64,000 nucleotides of DNA from Apium graveolens (GCF_009905375.1 NC_133648.1:307040565-307104564), one strand, 5' to 3'; counted from the first letter of the stretch, positions 1 to 12,845 are shown. Numbers and translations are program-made. The notes: a model not told the origin generated them from the sequence alone.

Positions 1-690
1 TATTTTCGCCCTAACACCATCCTGAAGCCGGAGAGATCGAAAAGACCGTCGGAAAAAAGAACAATGTCTTGAACATTAATATACAGAGCACCGTTTATGT
101 GTGGAAATAATGAGGGAGGCGGGGGGGGGGGGGCAATGAAGATGGGGTAATATAATATACAGAGCATTTAGGGTTTTTTCCTCTGAGTTGATGTTAGTGA
201 GCCGTGTGATGTTGATTTTGAAGGCCCAATATAAGTTCTGTTAAGATTTGGCAAAGAAAAGTGTGTAGTAAATTTTGGTCTATATATTACAAATTCCCCT
301 AAAAAAGGGTGCAATGAATTTTAAAATTATGTTAACTTATACCTTATTTATTAAAATTTATATATTATAATGATTAAAATTTATTTTTGGATACAACATT
401 TTTTTTATCCATTTTAACATTTGTACGGTTGGATTGTTCAATAGTTATTTTAAATAAGAGGAATAGGGTTCAAACCTCAGCCACTAAATTATAATTACTA
501 TAATATCTAGAAAATGAATGTTAAAATAATAATGTTAAAAAATCTCAAAAAATAAAATTAATATAATATGTCTTACTCACAGTCTCATAATAATTTTATA
601 ATTTTTTAAATTAATTTGATAAATATGCAACCTTTTGTTATCAAACAAATAAAAGAAATTTGAAAATAATGTTATCACATTAATATTTTT
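1..690. other. AT-rich intergenic DNA with a 13-G run
   Basis: No coding signal is visible. A run of 13 G at 121-133, with neighbouring short G blocks, is the only compositional oddity. The rest is AT-rich DNA leading into the satellite array. Confidence 0.6.
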
Positions 691-3095
691 TATCGATCCA
701 ATTGATGGATGTTAATAGATATACATATTGGTGATATAACAAAAAATTTAGATCAAAATAATTTTATTTGGTTTGTCATTTTAACAGTCAAACATTACAA
801 CTAACTAGTGTTTAGTCCTGAACTGGTGTTTTGATTTTTTTAAAAATAATTTCATCGATCCAACCATATGGATATTAATAGATTTATATATTAGTGATAT
901 AACCAAAATTTTAGATCAAAATAAATCTATTTGGATTGCCATTTTACCAGTCAAACATCAGTTTGACTAGCACAGATAACTAGTGTTCCGTCCTATATTG
1001 GTGTTTCGATTTTTTAAAAAATATTTTTCATCAATCCAACCATATGTATGTCAATGGATATATATATATTAGAGATATAACCAAATTTTCAGATCAGAAT
1101 AATTTTATTTGGTTACCATTTTAACAGTCACGCATCAGTTTGACTAGTACAACTAACTAGTGTTTAGTCCTGAATTGGCGTTTCGACTTATTTAAAAATA
1201 TTTTTCATCGATCCAACTGTATGGATATTAATATATCTATATACTAATGATATAACCAAAGTTTTAGATCAAAATAAATTTATTTGGATTGCCATTTTAC
1301 CAGCCAAACATCATTTTGACTACTACATTTAACTAGTGTTCGGTCTTAAATTGGTGTTTCGAATTTTTTAAAAATATTTTTCATCGATCCAACCGTATGG
1401 ATGTCAATAAATATATATTAGTGATATAACCAAATTTTCGGATCAAAATAATTTTATTTGGTTGCCATTTTAACAGTCACACATCAGTTTGACTAGTATA
1501 GCTAACTAATGTTTAGTCCTGAATTGGCGTTTCGATTTATTTAAAAATATTTTTCATCGATCCAACAGTATGGATATTAATATATATATATATTAGTGAT
1601 ATAACCAAATATTCAGATCAAAATAATTTTATGTGGTTGCCATTTTAACAGTCACGCATCAGTTTGACTAGTACAGTTAACTAGTGTTTAGTTCTGAATT
1701 GGCGTTTCGATTTATTTAAAAATCTTTTTCATCGATCCAACCATATTGATATTAATAGATTTATATATTAGTGATATAATCAAAGTTTCAAATCAAAATA
1801 TATTTATATGGATTGCCATTTTACAAGTCGAACATCATTTTGACTACTACAAACAACTAGTGTTCGGTCCTAAATTGGTGTTTCGATTTTTTTTTACATA
1901 TTTTTCATTGATCCAACCATATGGATGTCAATATATATATATATATTAGTGATATAACCAAATTTTCAGATCAAAATAATTTTATTTGGTTGCCATTTTA
2001 ACAGTCAGGCATCAGTTTGACTAGTACAACTAACTAGTGTTTATTCCCGAATCTGGTGTTTCGATTTATTTGAAAATATTTTTCATTGATCCAACCGTAT
2101 GGATATTAATTGATTTATATATTAGTGATATAACCAAAGTTTTAGATCAAAATAATTCTATTTGGATTGCCATTTTACCAGTCAAACATCATTTTGACTA
2201 GTACATATAACTAGTGTTCGGTCCTAAATCGGTGTTTCGACTTTTTTTAAAATATTTTTCGTCGATCCAACCGTATGGATGTTAATAAATATATATTAGT
2301 AATATACCCAAAGTTTCAGATCAAAATAAATTTATTTGGATTGTCATTTTACCAGTTAAATATCATTTTGACTAATACATATAACTAGTATTTGAATCCT
2401 AAATTGGTGTTTCGAATTTTTTAAAAATATTTTTCATCGATCCAACCATATGGATGTTAATAGATATATATATTAGTGATATAACCAAATTTTTAGATCA
2501 AAATAATTTTATTTGGTTGTCATTTTAACAGTCACGCATCAGTTTGACTAGTACAGCTAACTAGTGTTTAGTCCTGAATTGACGTTTTGATTTATTTAAA
2601 AATATTTTTCATCGATCCAACCGTATTGATATTAATAAATTTATATATTAGTGATATAACTAAAGTTTTAGATCAAAATAAATTTATTTGGATTGTCATT
2701 TTACCAGTCAAACATCATTTTGACTAGTACATATAACTAGTGTTCGATCCTAAATCGGTGTTCGGAGTTTTTAAAAATATTTTTAATCGATCCAATCATA
2801 CGGATGTCAATAAATATATATATTAGTGATATAACTAAAGTTTAATATCAAAATAATTTTATTTGATTTGTCATTTTAATAGTCGGATATCAGTTTGACT
2901 AGTATAGTTAAGTAGTGTTTAGTCCTGAATTGGTGTTTCGATTTTTTTTAAAATATTTTTTTATCGATCCAACCGTATGTGTGTCAATAAATATATATAT
3001 TAGTGATATACCCAAAGTTTCAGACAAAAATAATTTTATTTGTCTTGCCATTTTAAAAGTCAAGCATTGACGAGTACAATTAACAAGCATCAATT
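691..3095. repeat. Tandem satellite array, about 176-bp monomer, 14 copies
   Basis: The landmark ATCGATCCAAC (with variants) recurs at 691, 853, 1029, 1206, 1382, 1555, 1730, 1906, 2084, 2260, 2435, 2610, 2785 and 2962. Apart from the first interval (162 bp), spacing is 173-178 bp. Two monomer types can be told apart. Type A has TTTTAACAGTC and GTTTAGTCCTGAATTGG. Type B has GGATTGCCATTTTACCAGTC and GTTCGGTCCTAAATTGG. They mostly alternate, in the order A B A B A A B A B B A B A plus a decayed last copy, which implies a dimer of about 352 bp. The monomer length is in the range common for plant satellites. Small ORFs inside the array are chance. Confidence 0.9.
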
Positions 3096-3609
3096 TTTTT
3101 TATCAAATAAAGAAATTAGAAAATTCTTTTAGCGAATATTTTATTTTTTCAAGAACTAATTTTTTTTATTTGGATAATGTTTATTCTCTTCCATATTCAT
3201 AATTTCATAATATTCACTAACATTTAAATAAGTTTTTTATTAGAAAATAAAAATTTGAAAAATCCTAAATACAACCGAATTCCATTGAAATATATTTTCG
3301 AAAAGGGCGGGAAATTTTCCTCACTTTTTTTCGAAAATTTAAAAAGTGTGGGTAAATTTCCCGCCATTTTTAAAATAAAAAATTTGACCGAAATCGGTTG
3401 AATTTAGGAGTGCCAAATAAATTATTTTGCGGGAAACTTCCGTCCACTTTTTCAGTAGGGCTAAATTCGACCGAAAAAAATTCGGTCGAATTTAGAGGCT
3501 AAATTTGACCGGTATAGTTTCGACCATTTTAATTTCAACCATTTTCGGTTAAAATTGGTTGTAAATATGACTGCTTAAATACGACCGTTTGAATTCGACC
3601 TTTTGTAAA
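3096..3609. repeat. Region with many CGACC/GGTCG motifs, possible DNA-transposon end
   Basis: Between about 3380 and 3602 the motifs TTCGACC, TTTGACCG and CGGTCGAATTT, plus degenerate forms, occur about ten times in both orientations, together with GCGGGAAA blocks. Dense subterminal motifs of this kind are typical of CACTA and some other DNA transposons, where transposase binds. No transposase ORF or matching second end was found, so the assignment is tentative. Confidence 0.35.
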
Positions 3610-4953
3610 TACTCCCTTCATCTTTTAAATATTGATTATTTGCCTTATTTACTATTTTTTTGTTTTACTTTTTCCCACTACTATTATTACGTTTTTAACC
3701 TCCGGCTCTGCGTCTCTCCAGCTCAAATGTAAATAAATAGGAAAAAAGGCTATAACGTCATTATTTGGAGGATAATGACTATCAATCTCATTTTGTAAAA
3801 AGATGGTCTCAAATATCACTTTAAAATGAAGTCTCGTATGAAGTTTTTGTTATTTAACCAAAACGTAGTTGCGGGTTACGTTTTCACTATTTTTTTTAAA
3901 ACAAAAACTCAACTTCAATTAGAGTTTTAAAGCAAAACGGAAGATGAAGTTATGTTTTGATGGTAATGCAAAACGTTTTTGCGTTTTGCTTCTTTTTTTT
4001 TTACTTAAAATACTCAATATTGCTATGTTTCCAAGCTTATCACGTTATTTTAAAAGATATTTTGTTCGTATTTTATTTTACATCTATAAATATTTTAATA
4101 TTTTTAAAACCAAAATTGAGAATTAGTGAAATTTAACATATTAAAAAGTTGTCCCTAATTTTACAATTTTTAAAATTTTAGGGTTCAACAATCCCCTTTT
4201 AGGTTTTAGAAATATAAAAAATAAATTAATAAAATGTACACTGATTGAGGGTTTAGTATATAGGGTTTAGGGCCCCTACCCTAGAGCCTAAACACTATTA
4301 ACCAAACTTTAATTATTAACATTTTTTAATATTTTATGCATTACCAATTCTCATTTTTTTTTATTTTTTTGTATCGTAGTTAACCCGCAGCCGCTACCCT
4401 TCGGATGCGCACTGGGTAAACCCTACGAGCTCACGCAATAGCCTGCAAACCACGTGAACCAAGGTAAACCGCATTTAAGCAACAGGCTCTGGCTCAGGAG
4501 GCATAATCATAAATTCTCCTCCCGTGGGATTCGAACCTGTGACCAATTCTCAATTTGGATTTTAAAAATATTAAAATATTTATAAATATGAATAAAATAC
4601 GAACAAAATACTCTTTAGAATAACGTTTTAAACTTGATATACAACATTATCTAACATATTGGATAAAGAAAAAGAAAAAAAAATCAAAACGCAACTTCAG
4701 AGTTACCCTTAATAACAAAAGATGAAGTTGCGTTTTGTCCCATAAACATGATTGGAAGTTGTGTTTTTAGTAAAAAAAAAATTTGAAACTAGAGACACGA
4801 CTCCGTTTTTGTTTAAAAGGAAACACAAAAACCGAGGTTCCGTTTTCTAGTGACATTTGAGACATTTTTTTGCCAAAATACATTCAAGACCATTTTGTCC
4901 AAAATAGTGACATTTGGGGTTAACATTCAATAAATAGGTGGACCGAATGAGTA
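3610..4953. mobile_element. Long-inverted-repeat DNA element (Stowaway-like ends), SINE inside
   Basis: The left end reads TACTCCCTTCATC and the right end is TGAGTA preceded by GGACCGAA, so both termini resemble the TA plus CTCCCTCCGTCCC ends of Stowaway-type elements. The arms pair over a long distance: about 4045-4123 is the reverse complement of about 4550-4630, sharing ATTTTGTTCGTATTTTATT and AAATATTTTAATATTTTTAAA. Further out, TGGTCTCAAATATCACT near 3803 pairs with a similar block near 4850. No transposase is encoded. Without the SINE it would be about 1.15 kb, large for a MITE. The class assignment is inference. Confidence 0.5.
4354..4541 (-). mobile_element. tRNA-derived SINE (Au-like), minus strand
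   Basis: On the minus strand a pol III box-B-like GGTTCGAATCC lies near the 5' end (plus 4527-4537). The 3' part has TTTACCCAGTGCGCATCC, then GAAGGGTAGCGGCTGCGGG, then an A-rich tail. This 3' end closely resembles the plant Au SINE family. The element is bounded by a perfect 11-bp duplication, ACCAATTCTCA, at 4343-4353 and 4542-4552, as expected for L1-type target-primed insertion. It sits in the centre of the larger inverted-repeat element, so it inserted later. Confidence 0.85.
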
Positions 4954-4956
4954 ACA

Positions 4957-5896
4957 TCTATACTCTTTATTAATAAGCGAAATCATGTATAATTTGGTGC
5001 TAAAAGTACCAAAATATCAAATTTTGGTACTTACCTGACATAAGTTGACTTCTATTCTCAATAAACTTTGTTTTTAATACAAATCGACTTCTATTCTTTG
5101 TAAATTTTATTTTCTTATTAGTTAGTGTTGATCCAGTTGTGTATTTACTTTATAAAATATTTTTTTAAACGATTTGTAAATTATTTTAAAAATTTATTAA
5201 ATTACGTTAAATTAAGTAAAATAACTTATATTTATTTTTAATTTTAGAAAAACTACAAACTACTAAGTAAACTATTAACATAAATTGACTTATATATTCT
5301 TTGTAAACTTTATTTAATTAGAAAATATATTAAAAATTTATTAAGTTACGTTAAATTAAGTAAAATAACATATATATTTACTTTTATTTTAAAAACTACT
5401 AACTACAAAGTAAACTATTAACACGAATTGAATTCTATTTTCAGTAAACTTTATTTTCTATAGTATTATTTTAAAAATAATTAAGTAATAGCAAATGACT
5501 TTAATAACGTTTATTAACTTTAATAATATTTATTTGTTAATAACATCTATTTACTTTTAATTTATAAATTAATTTTTATCGATAATTAAGTAATATTAAA
5601 TAAACTATATTGAAAAGGTTAATTATAAGATAATTATCAAATTATATTATTTAATATTAAATTATCTAAAGAACAGATACTTGGTTCATAAAATAGAGAT
5701 ACAATTCGTTTCACAAAAATAAAACTAATATGTTAGATATCTTTATCAAGTAAAACAATGCAAAAATAGAATTATAGTAGAAAATTCCATAACTGATTCG
5801 ATTATTTTTAACCACATAACTATTTTTTGCAAGTATTAATTTAATATTGATATTAATATATTAATTTTAATTCGTGTTTCGCACGGATAATGAATA
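4957..5896 (+). mobile_element. Helitron, 5' portion (interrupted by the SIRE element)
   Basis: It begins TCTATACTCTTTATTAATAA after an A, matching the 5'-TC terminus of many non-autonomous plant Helitrons. The AT-rich body from about 5150 closely matches 22028-22900. It ends at GCACGGATAATGAATA, where the SIRE element inserted, and resumes at 20831. No Rep-helicase coding is present, so it is non-autonomous. Confidence 0.65.
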
Positions 5897-6507
5897 TGTT
5901 AGATATATTTGATAATGTCATGGCTAATATAATTTATGTTTAGATTTCAGATCTTACTTAACAGGACAAATCAGTACTTAACCGTTGATCAGTACTTATA
6001 CTGGAAGTCAGGGCTTAAAAATATCAGTACTTATATTATCAGGAGATAATCATCAGAAGTTAGATATCAGAACTTAAGTGCTGAAGGACGATCAGATAAG
6101 GACAGTAGCTGATTAAAGAAAAGAAGATCAAGATAAACATAGGAAGAGATATGCATGAAGAAGGAGTTCCGTGAAGAATGGAATACTTGGAAGAAAAGAT
6201 ATCTGATTGATATATTTTAGGAAGCAGAATTATATTCCATATCAATTAGTGATTATCTTGTAACGGTGTAGTATATAAACACAGACATAGGGTTTACACT
6301 ACAAGTATTATCATATTCGAGAAGAGTATTCATTGTAACCCTAGCAGCTCTCGTGATATTTGTTCATCACTGAGAGGTAACAGTTCCATACTGTAACAGA
6401 GTTTATTGTTTCAATAAAGTTTATTTTCTGTTACTTAAGATATTAAAGTTCGATTTGATTGTATTATACACTGTATTCACCCACTCTACAGTGTGTGTGA
6501 CCTAACA
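5897..6507 (+). repeat. 5' LTR of the SIRE element
   Basis: It starts TGTTAGATATATTTGATAAT and ends GTGTGACCTAACA. A TATA box (TATATAAAC, 6272-6280) and a polyadenylation-type AATAAA (6413-6418) mark the likely U3/R region. Four ATCAG(A/T)ACTTA motifs lie in U3. The same sequence recurs at 20220-20830. Confidence 0.95.
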
Positions 6508-6509
6508 AG

Positions 6510-6522
6510 TGGTATCAGAGCC
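6510..6522 (+). promoter_or_regulatory. Primer-binding site, initiator-Met tRNA
   Basis: TGGTATCAGAGCC lies two bases after the 5' LTR and is the complement of the 3' end of plant initiator-Met tRNA, the usual Copia minus-strand primer. Confidence 0.95.
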
Positions 6523-6563
6523 TATCTGTTAACACACATACAGTTAAAGATCCAAACACAATC

Positions 6564-8900
6564 ATGTCTGACACAGAAACTCCAACTAAGCCTACCAAAA
6601 CTGAGGAACCACCAAAGACACAAATTCAGAGTCGGTATGAGACCATCAGAGTTCCCATACTGAGACCATCTGAATATCCCATATGGAAGGTGAGAATGAC
6701 CATGTTCCTGGAAGCAACAGATCCAGAATACCTTGATAGAATCAAGGAAGGGCCTCACAAACCAACCAAGCTTGCTGTTGCTGTTGCAGGTGAAGCAGCA
6801 AAGACTGTACCAAAGGAAAAGAGTGATTATACTGCTGAAGATATAGCATCAATTGCTAAGGATGCTAAGGTACGACACTTACTGCATAGTGCCATTGATA
6901 ATGTAATGTCAAACAGAGTAATCAACTGCAAGACTGCTAAGGAGATATGGGATGCTCTGGAAACAAGGTGTCAGGGAACTGACATAATTAAGAAGAACAG
7001 GAAGACAATACTCACTCAAGAGTATGAATACTTTGACTGAAAGACTAATGAGTCATTGAATGATCTATATGATAGATTTGTCAAACTTTTGAATGATTTG
7101 TCATTGGTTGATAAAGAGTATGATCTTGAAGATTCAAACCTTAAATTCCTGTTAGCTCTTCCTGAATGCTGGGATTTGAAGGCAACAACAATAAGAGACA
7201 ACTACAATCTTGATGAAACAACTCTTGATGAAATCTATGGAATGCTCAAGACTCATGAACTTGAGATGGAATAAAGAAGCAAGAGGAAAGGAGGAAAGTC
7301 AAGGACAGTTGCTCTTAAGGCTGAAGAAGAATCCCCCAAAACAGCTTCCTCAAGGAAAGACAAGGGTAAAGCTCTTTTCATAAAGTCTGATACTGAGTCA
7401 TCAAGTTCTGAAAGTGATGATGACTCAGATTCTGAAAGCTTGCCTGAGACTGATGCTGATGAGGAGATGATGAAGCTGTGTGCTCTTATGGTGAAAGGAA
7501 TCACAAAGATTGCATACAAGAAGTTCAGGAAGGGAAAGAAGTTTTCCAGGAAAGGCATAAGTTCTGATAAGAAGAATTTCAGAAGATCTGAAGGCAGAGG
7601 AGGAAAGTCTGACAGAGGAGATTATACCAATGTTAAATGCTATAACTGCGGTGAGAAAGGCCACATATCTCCTGATTGCAAGAAGGTAAAGGGTGACAAA
7701 GGCAAGGCTCTTGTCACAAAGCAGAAAAGCTGGACAGACACCTCAGACTCTGAAAGTGAGGAGAACTATGAATTGATGGCAAATGCTGATAAAGAAAGTG
7801 CTGAGAGCAGTTCTGAAGCTGCTGAAACAAAGGTACCTCAGACTACTTATGCTTTTCATACTGATGATATTAATGAGTTGAGAAGATATCTTAAAACCAT
7901 GTTTATTAGTTATAGAGATCAAACTTTAACATGTGAAAGATTAACTTCTGAAAATCTTGCTTTTAAGAAAAGAAATGATTTCTTAGAAAAAGAGTTAGTC
8001 ATGTTTCATCAAACTCAGAAGGATAGAGATGATGCTTTCTATGTTAGGGATGAAGTGCTAAAAATGAATGAATCTCTAAAAACTGAGTTAGAAAATGAAA
8101 GAGAGATTATCAGGACTTGGACTAATTCTGGCAAAACAACTCCAAATTTGCTAAGTAGTGGAAACTGGAAAGGGGGCTTAGGTTATGGAGAGGTTAAGAA
8201 TGATAAAGGAACTGAAGAAATTAAGCCTGTTGTTAAGCAAAAGCCAAAGTTAAAACCTGTTAAGTTTGTAACTGTAATGTCTGAAAAAGAGAAATCAGAA
8301 GTTAAAGAGGAATTAACTTCTGACAAACTAAAACAGGAAAAGACAGCTGAAGTAAACATAGGCTTAATGACAAAGAAGCAGCTTAAGCATAAGCTGAAAG
8401 ATGTTAAGAATGCAAACAAGGTAAAATCACCTAGGAAAAATAGGAATGGAAAGGAAGGTGTGAATAAAAGCAATGATTATAAACCTGTTCCTGATGCTCC
8501 TAGGAAAACATGTCATAACTGTGGAAGTTCTAATCATCTGGCTTCTTTTTGCAGGAAGAATAAGAATATTAACTCCTTACCTTCAAAATCAGGAGTTAAG
8601 AGTCAGTCTGTTAGATACAAACCACAAAATCCTTGTTTTCATTATGGTAGTTTATGGCATTCCATTTATACTTGTAAGGAATATCATAGTTTGTACTATG
8701 ATTATTATCAAATAAAACCTTCTTTGAAGAAAGTTTCCATTGTTCCTTCTAGTGTAAATTCTGATTCAAAGTCTGATAATGTAAGTTCTGAAAAGAAAAA
8801 TGTTAACATAAACTCTGATGCTAAATCCGCTGCAAATGTTAACAAACTTAATAAGACCAAAGGATCCAAGCAAGTTTGGGTCCTTAAAACTAATAATTAG
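6564..8900 (+). pseudogene. SIRE gag, broken by two in-frame stops
   Basis: One reading frame from the ATG at 6564 encodes a Copia gag. The N-terminal domain includes EYPIWKVRMTMFLEAT and a region around AKEIWDALETRCQGT. An acidic/serine-rich stretch follows, then a CCHC zinc knuckle (CYNCGEKGHISPDC, about 7638-7680), and a second CCHC-like CHNCGSSNHLASFC near 8512. In-frame stops at 7038-7040 (TGA) and 7272-7274 (TAA) cut the frame. The frame ends at TAG 8898-8900, with a further TGA at 8910-8912 before the protease. Gag would form the virus-like particle and bind RNA. The lesions make this copy unable to supply full-length gag. Confidence 0.9.
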
Positions 8901-8912
8901 TGGTCTTTGTGA

Positions 8913-11180
8913 TTGCAGGGCAACATGAAAAATATTCTAGTTCTGGACAGTGGATGTTCAGGACATATGACTGGAAATAAGGCCTTGCTATCAGACTTTG
9001 TGGAGAAAGCTGGCCCAAGTGTTTCCTATGGAGATGGCAACATTGGAAAAACATTGGGATATGGCAATATCAATCTTGGGAATGTCATAATTAAAGAAGT
9101 AGCTCTGGTCTCAGGACTTAAACACAATCTGCTGAGTATAAGTCAAATCTGTGACAGAGGTTATCATGTTGATTTCTTTGAAAAACACTGTGAAATTGTG
9201 AGTAAATCTAAAGGTAAAGTTGTTCTGAAAGGATACAGGCGTGGTAACATTTATGAAGCTAAGCTTTCAACAAGTACTTATGGTTCTGCAATTTGTCTGA
9301 TGAGTAGGGCATCAATAGAAGAAAGCTGGAATTGGCACAAGAAACTCTCTCATTTAAATTTCAACAATATAAATGAACTGGTCAAGAAAGATCTTGTGAG
9401 AGGATTGCCAAAGTCAGTATTTGCTCCTGATGGTCTTTGTGATTCATGTCAGAAGGCCAAACAAAGAAAATCTTCATTCAAGAGCAAGACTGAATCATCA
9501 ATTCTTGAGCCTTATCATCTACTACATGTTGATCTATTTGGTCCAGTGAATGTCATGTCTATTGCAAAGAAGAAGTATGTGTTGGTCATAGTGGATGAGT
9601 TCACCAAATACACATGGGTGTATTTCTTACACATAAAAAGTGAAACTGCATCTATCTTGATTGATCATGTCAAACATCTGGATAAATTGCTCAAAGATTC
9701 TGTGAAAATCTTAAGGAGTGATAATGGCACTGAGTTCAAGAATTTGATGATGGAAGAGTTTTGTAAAAACCATGGAATAAAACAGGAATTTTCTGCTCCC
9801 GGAACTCCACAACAAAATGGAGTTGTTGAAAGGAAGAATAGAACTCTCATTGAAGCTGCACGAACTATGCTTGAAGAAGCAAAGCTTCCCACTTATTTCT
9901 GGGCTGAAGCTGTGCAGACTGCTTGTTTTACTCAAAATGCAAAACTTATTAACAAGCATGGAAAAACACCATCTGAAGTACTTTCATGTATTTGGATGCA
10001 AGTGTTTTGTTCTCAAGACTCATCCTGAACAGCTATCCAAGTTTGATCTATAAGCTGATGACGGAATCTTTGTTGGATATCCACTTTCCACAAAAGCCTT
10101 CAGAGTCTATAATTTGATAACAAAAGTGGTCATGGAATCTATCAATGTCTCTTTTGATGACAAGAAGATTACTGGTCTTGAAGATTTCATTGATCATGAT
10201 CAGCTGAGATTTGAAAATGAAGACTCAAATTCTGATACTGAAAATCCTGATAGTCTAAGTCCTGATACTGTAAACTCTGATGGATTAAAATCTGATGTTA
10301 TTGAAACTGTGGTGACTACGTCAAAGGAAGATGCACCAATGCAGGGGGAGCATACTCAAGATCCTACCACATCTCAAGAAACATCAGAACATACATCTGG
10401 CTCTTCTAGTTCTGATTCGTCAAGTTCTGATAAGCCAAGTTCTGATAGTGCTGAAAATCTAAATTCTGAAGAATCCAACTCAGAGAGCATAGTTTCAGGG
10501 GGAGCATCAGAAAATGAAAATGAAGACAGCATGGATCATGGGGAGCATCCAGTTCTAGAGAAAACCTTCCATCTGCAAGGAAGTGGACAAAGTCACATAC
10601 ACCTGATTTAATAATTGGAAATCCTAATGCAGGTGTCAGAACTAGAACAGGTACTTCAAATGAATGTCTTTATAATTCTTTTCTCTCTCAGACTGAGCCA
10701 AAGAAAGTGGAAGAAGCTCTTCAAGATGCTGATTGGGTGCAAGCAATGCAGGAAGAGTTAAATGAATTTGAAAGAAACAAAGTCTGGACCCTAGTGCCAA
10801 GACCAAAGAATAGATCTGTTGTTGGTACAAAGTGGGTATTCAGAAATAAAACTGACAGTGATGGCATAATTACAAGGAATAAGGCAAGGCTGGTTGCAAA
10901 AGGATATTCTCAACAGGAGGGAATTGACTATGATGAAACATTTGCACCAATTGCTAGGTTAGAAGCCATAAGGATATTTTTGGCTTACTGTCTTTCAAAT
11001 GGATGTGAAAAGTGCTTTTCTCAATGGAGAATTGGAGGAGGAAGTATATGTTGAACAACCTCCAGGCTTTGTAGATTCCAAACATCCAGATTATGTCTAC
11101 AGGCTTGATAAAGCACTTTATGGACTTAAGCAAGCTCCTAGAGCATGGTATGAGACTTTAGCTCAGTTTCTTCTGGAAAG
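8913..11180 (+). pseudogene. SIRE pol, 5' part: protease, integrase, start of reverse transcriptase
   Basis: Protease carries VLDSGCSGHMTG just after 8940. The GAG-pre-integrase region has WNWHKKLSHLNF and CDSCQKAKQ. The integrase core shows HVDLFGP, LRSDNGTEF and GTPQQNGVVERKNRT, giving the expected D, D and E residues. A frame change near 9980-9995, a stop at 10051-10053 and a serine/aspartate-rich linker (10230-10540) precede the reverse transcriptase. RT starts with [17 protein letters not shown] and [15 protein letters not shown] deletion and frame change near 10985-11000 come before [17 protein letters not shown] and [11 protein letters not shown]. The frame is then cut at 11180 by the solo LTR. 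Confidence 0.9.
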
Positions 11181-12845
11181 TGTTGGATTTTAATCGCAGC
11201 GGGGGCATGGTAAAACACTTTCGCACATATAAAATCCAAATAAAAGCATACAGATAAGGAATAAAAATTCGAGGGATCGATTACTAACCTTTAATATGCA
11301 ATCCAAAAGCAACGTTCGGAGATCCTTAGCAGCTGCTCCTCAAACGTGAAGCACTCCACCGGTATCCACCAAGAAAACGACGTTAAGGAGGAGGAGGAGG
11401 TGGAGAGAATTGGGTTTTATAAAACTTTTGGGTTTTTGGGTTCAGAATGAAAATAGGGTCTATAATAGTATATTTATAGGCAAAATTTTCAGCTGAAATT
11501 TTCCCATAAATAATATTATTATTATCCCATTTATTATTCTCATTAATAATTAAAACACCTTTTAATTATTAATCCTTTTTCTAAACACTTTAGAAATAAT
11601 TCTCTCTCTTGATTTAATTTCCAAAAATTAAATCCTTTAATTAATAATATTAAGAACTTTTCTTAATTAATTTATAATCAATTAAATCTCATTTAATCAA
11701 TTATTAAATTTGCCAATTAATTATTTATTTCATAAATAAATAATTATCAGCCATTATTAATTAATTCCTCCATCATTAAATCATTCTCTTTTATGGTGTG
11801 ACCCTGTAGGTTCAATATTAAGCCGGTAGTAGAAATAAATAATAATAAAACTATTTTATCATTATTTATATAAATTCTCTAATTTATTAAATATAATTAA
11901 TTAATTAATCACATTTATTCTACATCGTGAGGTATACTTCTCAGCATATCGCGACTATCCGGATAATATGAATTCACTGCTTAGAATACCAAGAACCTAT
12001 TTAGTGAATAGTTACCGTACAATAAACTCCTTCTACCCTACAATGTCCCGATTAAATACAAGGCATGAATCTCGTGTCAAGCCTATCTAATTCAATCACT
12101 TGCTTACCATTTACTATGCTTAGTTCTATGCAAATTAGAAACTCCTTTCTAATTTCATTTACTCTGGCCAGAGATTCCTGAACTAGCATAAGTGGATCAG
12201 CCTTGAACATTCACTTCCTTCACTGGAAGGGGTAGATCCTATATTGATCATATACTATCTTCGTGTACAAAATCCTATACCCAGTAGAGCCCGAATAATT
12301 ATCCCTGGAGACTAAGAACTAAACCAAAGCATAGTTCAGTGTACACAAGATGACTATGATGACCTCAAGTCTAAGGATACTTGTACAACTATCACTATGT
12401 GAACAACTGCTGACACGTGAGTGAACTCCATCAGTTATTCAGCTGTGCGAGTCATGTTCAGTGAACTTATTCTATAATAAGCACCTACATACTAGCTATA
12501 GTGTCACCACACAAATGTCTATGAGAACAGACATCCTTCATAATGAAGCAAGCATAGTATGTACCGATCTCTGCGGATTATTAATTACCAGTTAGTAATC
12601 CTACGACCAGGAACTATTTAAGTTTAGAGTTATCATCTTTTAGGTCTCACTATTATGATCTCATCATAATCCATAAAAAGCTTTACTCTAAACTATGGTA
12701 TATCTTATTTAAACACTTAAATAGATAGAGCCCATAATAAAAACAAAACAAGTCTTTTATTAATATCAATGAAATCAAAACAGATTACACAGGAAGTTAT
12801 TCCTAAATCCTAATTCATGATTGGACTTAGGACATATTCCTTTCA
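11181..12845 (-). mobile_element. Solo LTR (Angela/Tork-like Copia), 1,665 bp, nested in SIRE pol
   Basis: The block begins TGTTGGATTTTAATC, ends CATATTCCTTTCA, and is flanked by the 5-bp TSD GAAAG (11176-11180, 12846-12850). Removing it and one TSD copy rejoins the RT reading frame. It has no coding, primer-binding site or polypurine tract, so it is a solo LTR left by LTR-LTR recombination. Minus orientation is inferred because, read that way, it starts TGAAAGGAATATGTCCTAAG and contains GAACCTACAGGGTCACACC, features recalled from Angela-type LTRs. Confidence 0.85.

Noticed and set aside
463..492. AGGGTTCAAACCTCAGCC, a possible tRNA/SINE box B
   Set aside because: No box A, no tail and no target duplication around it; a single 10-bp match is expected by chance.
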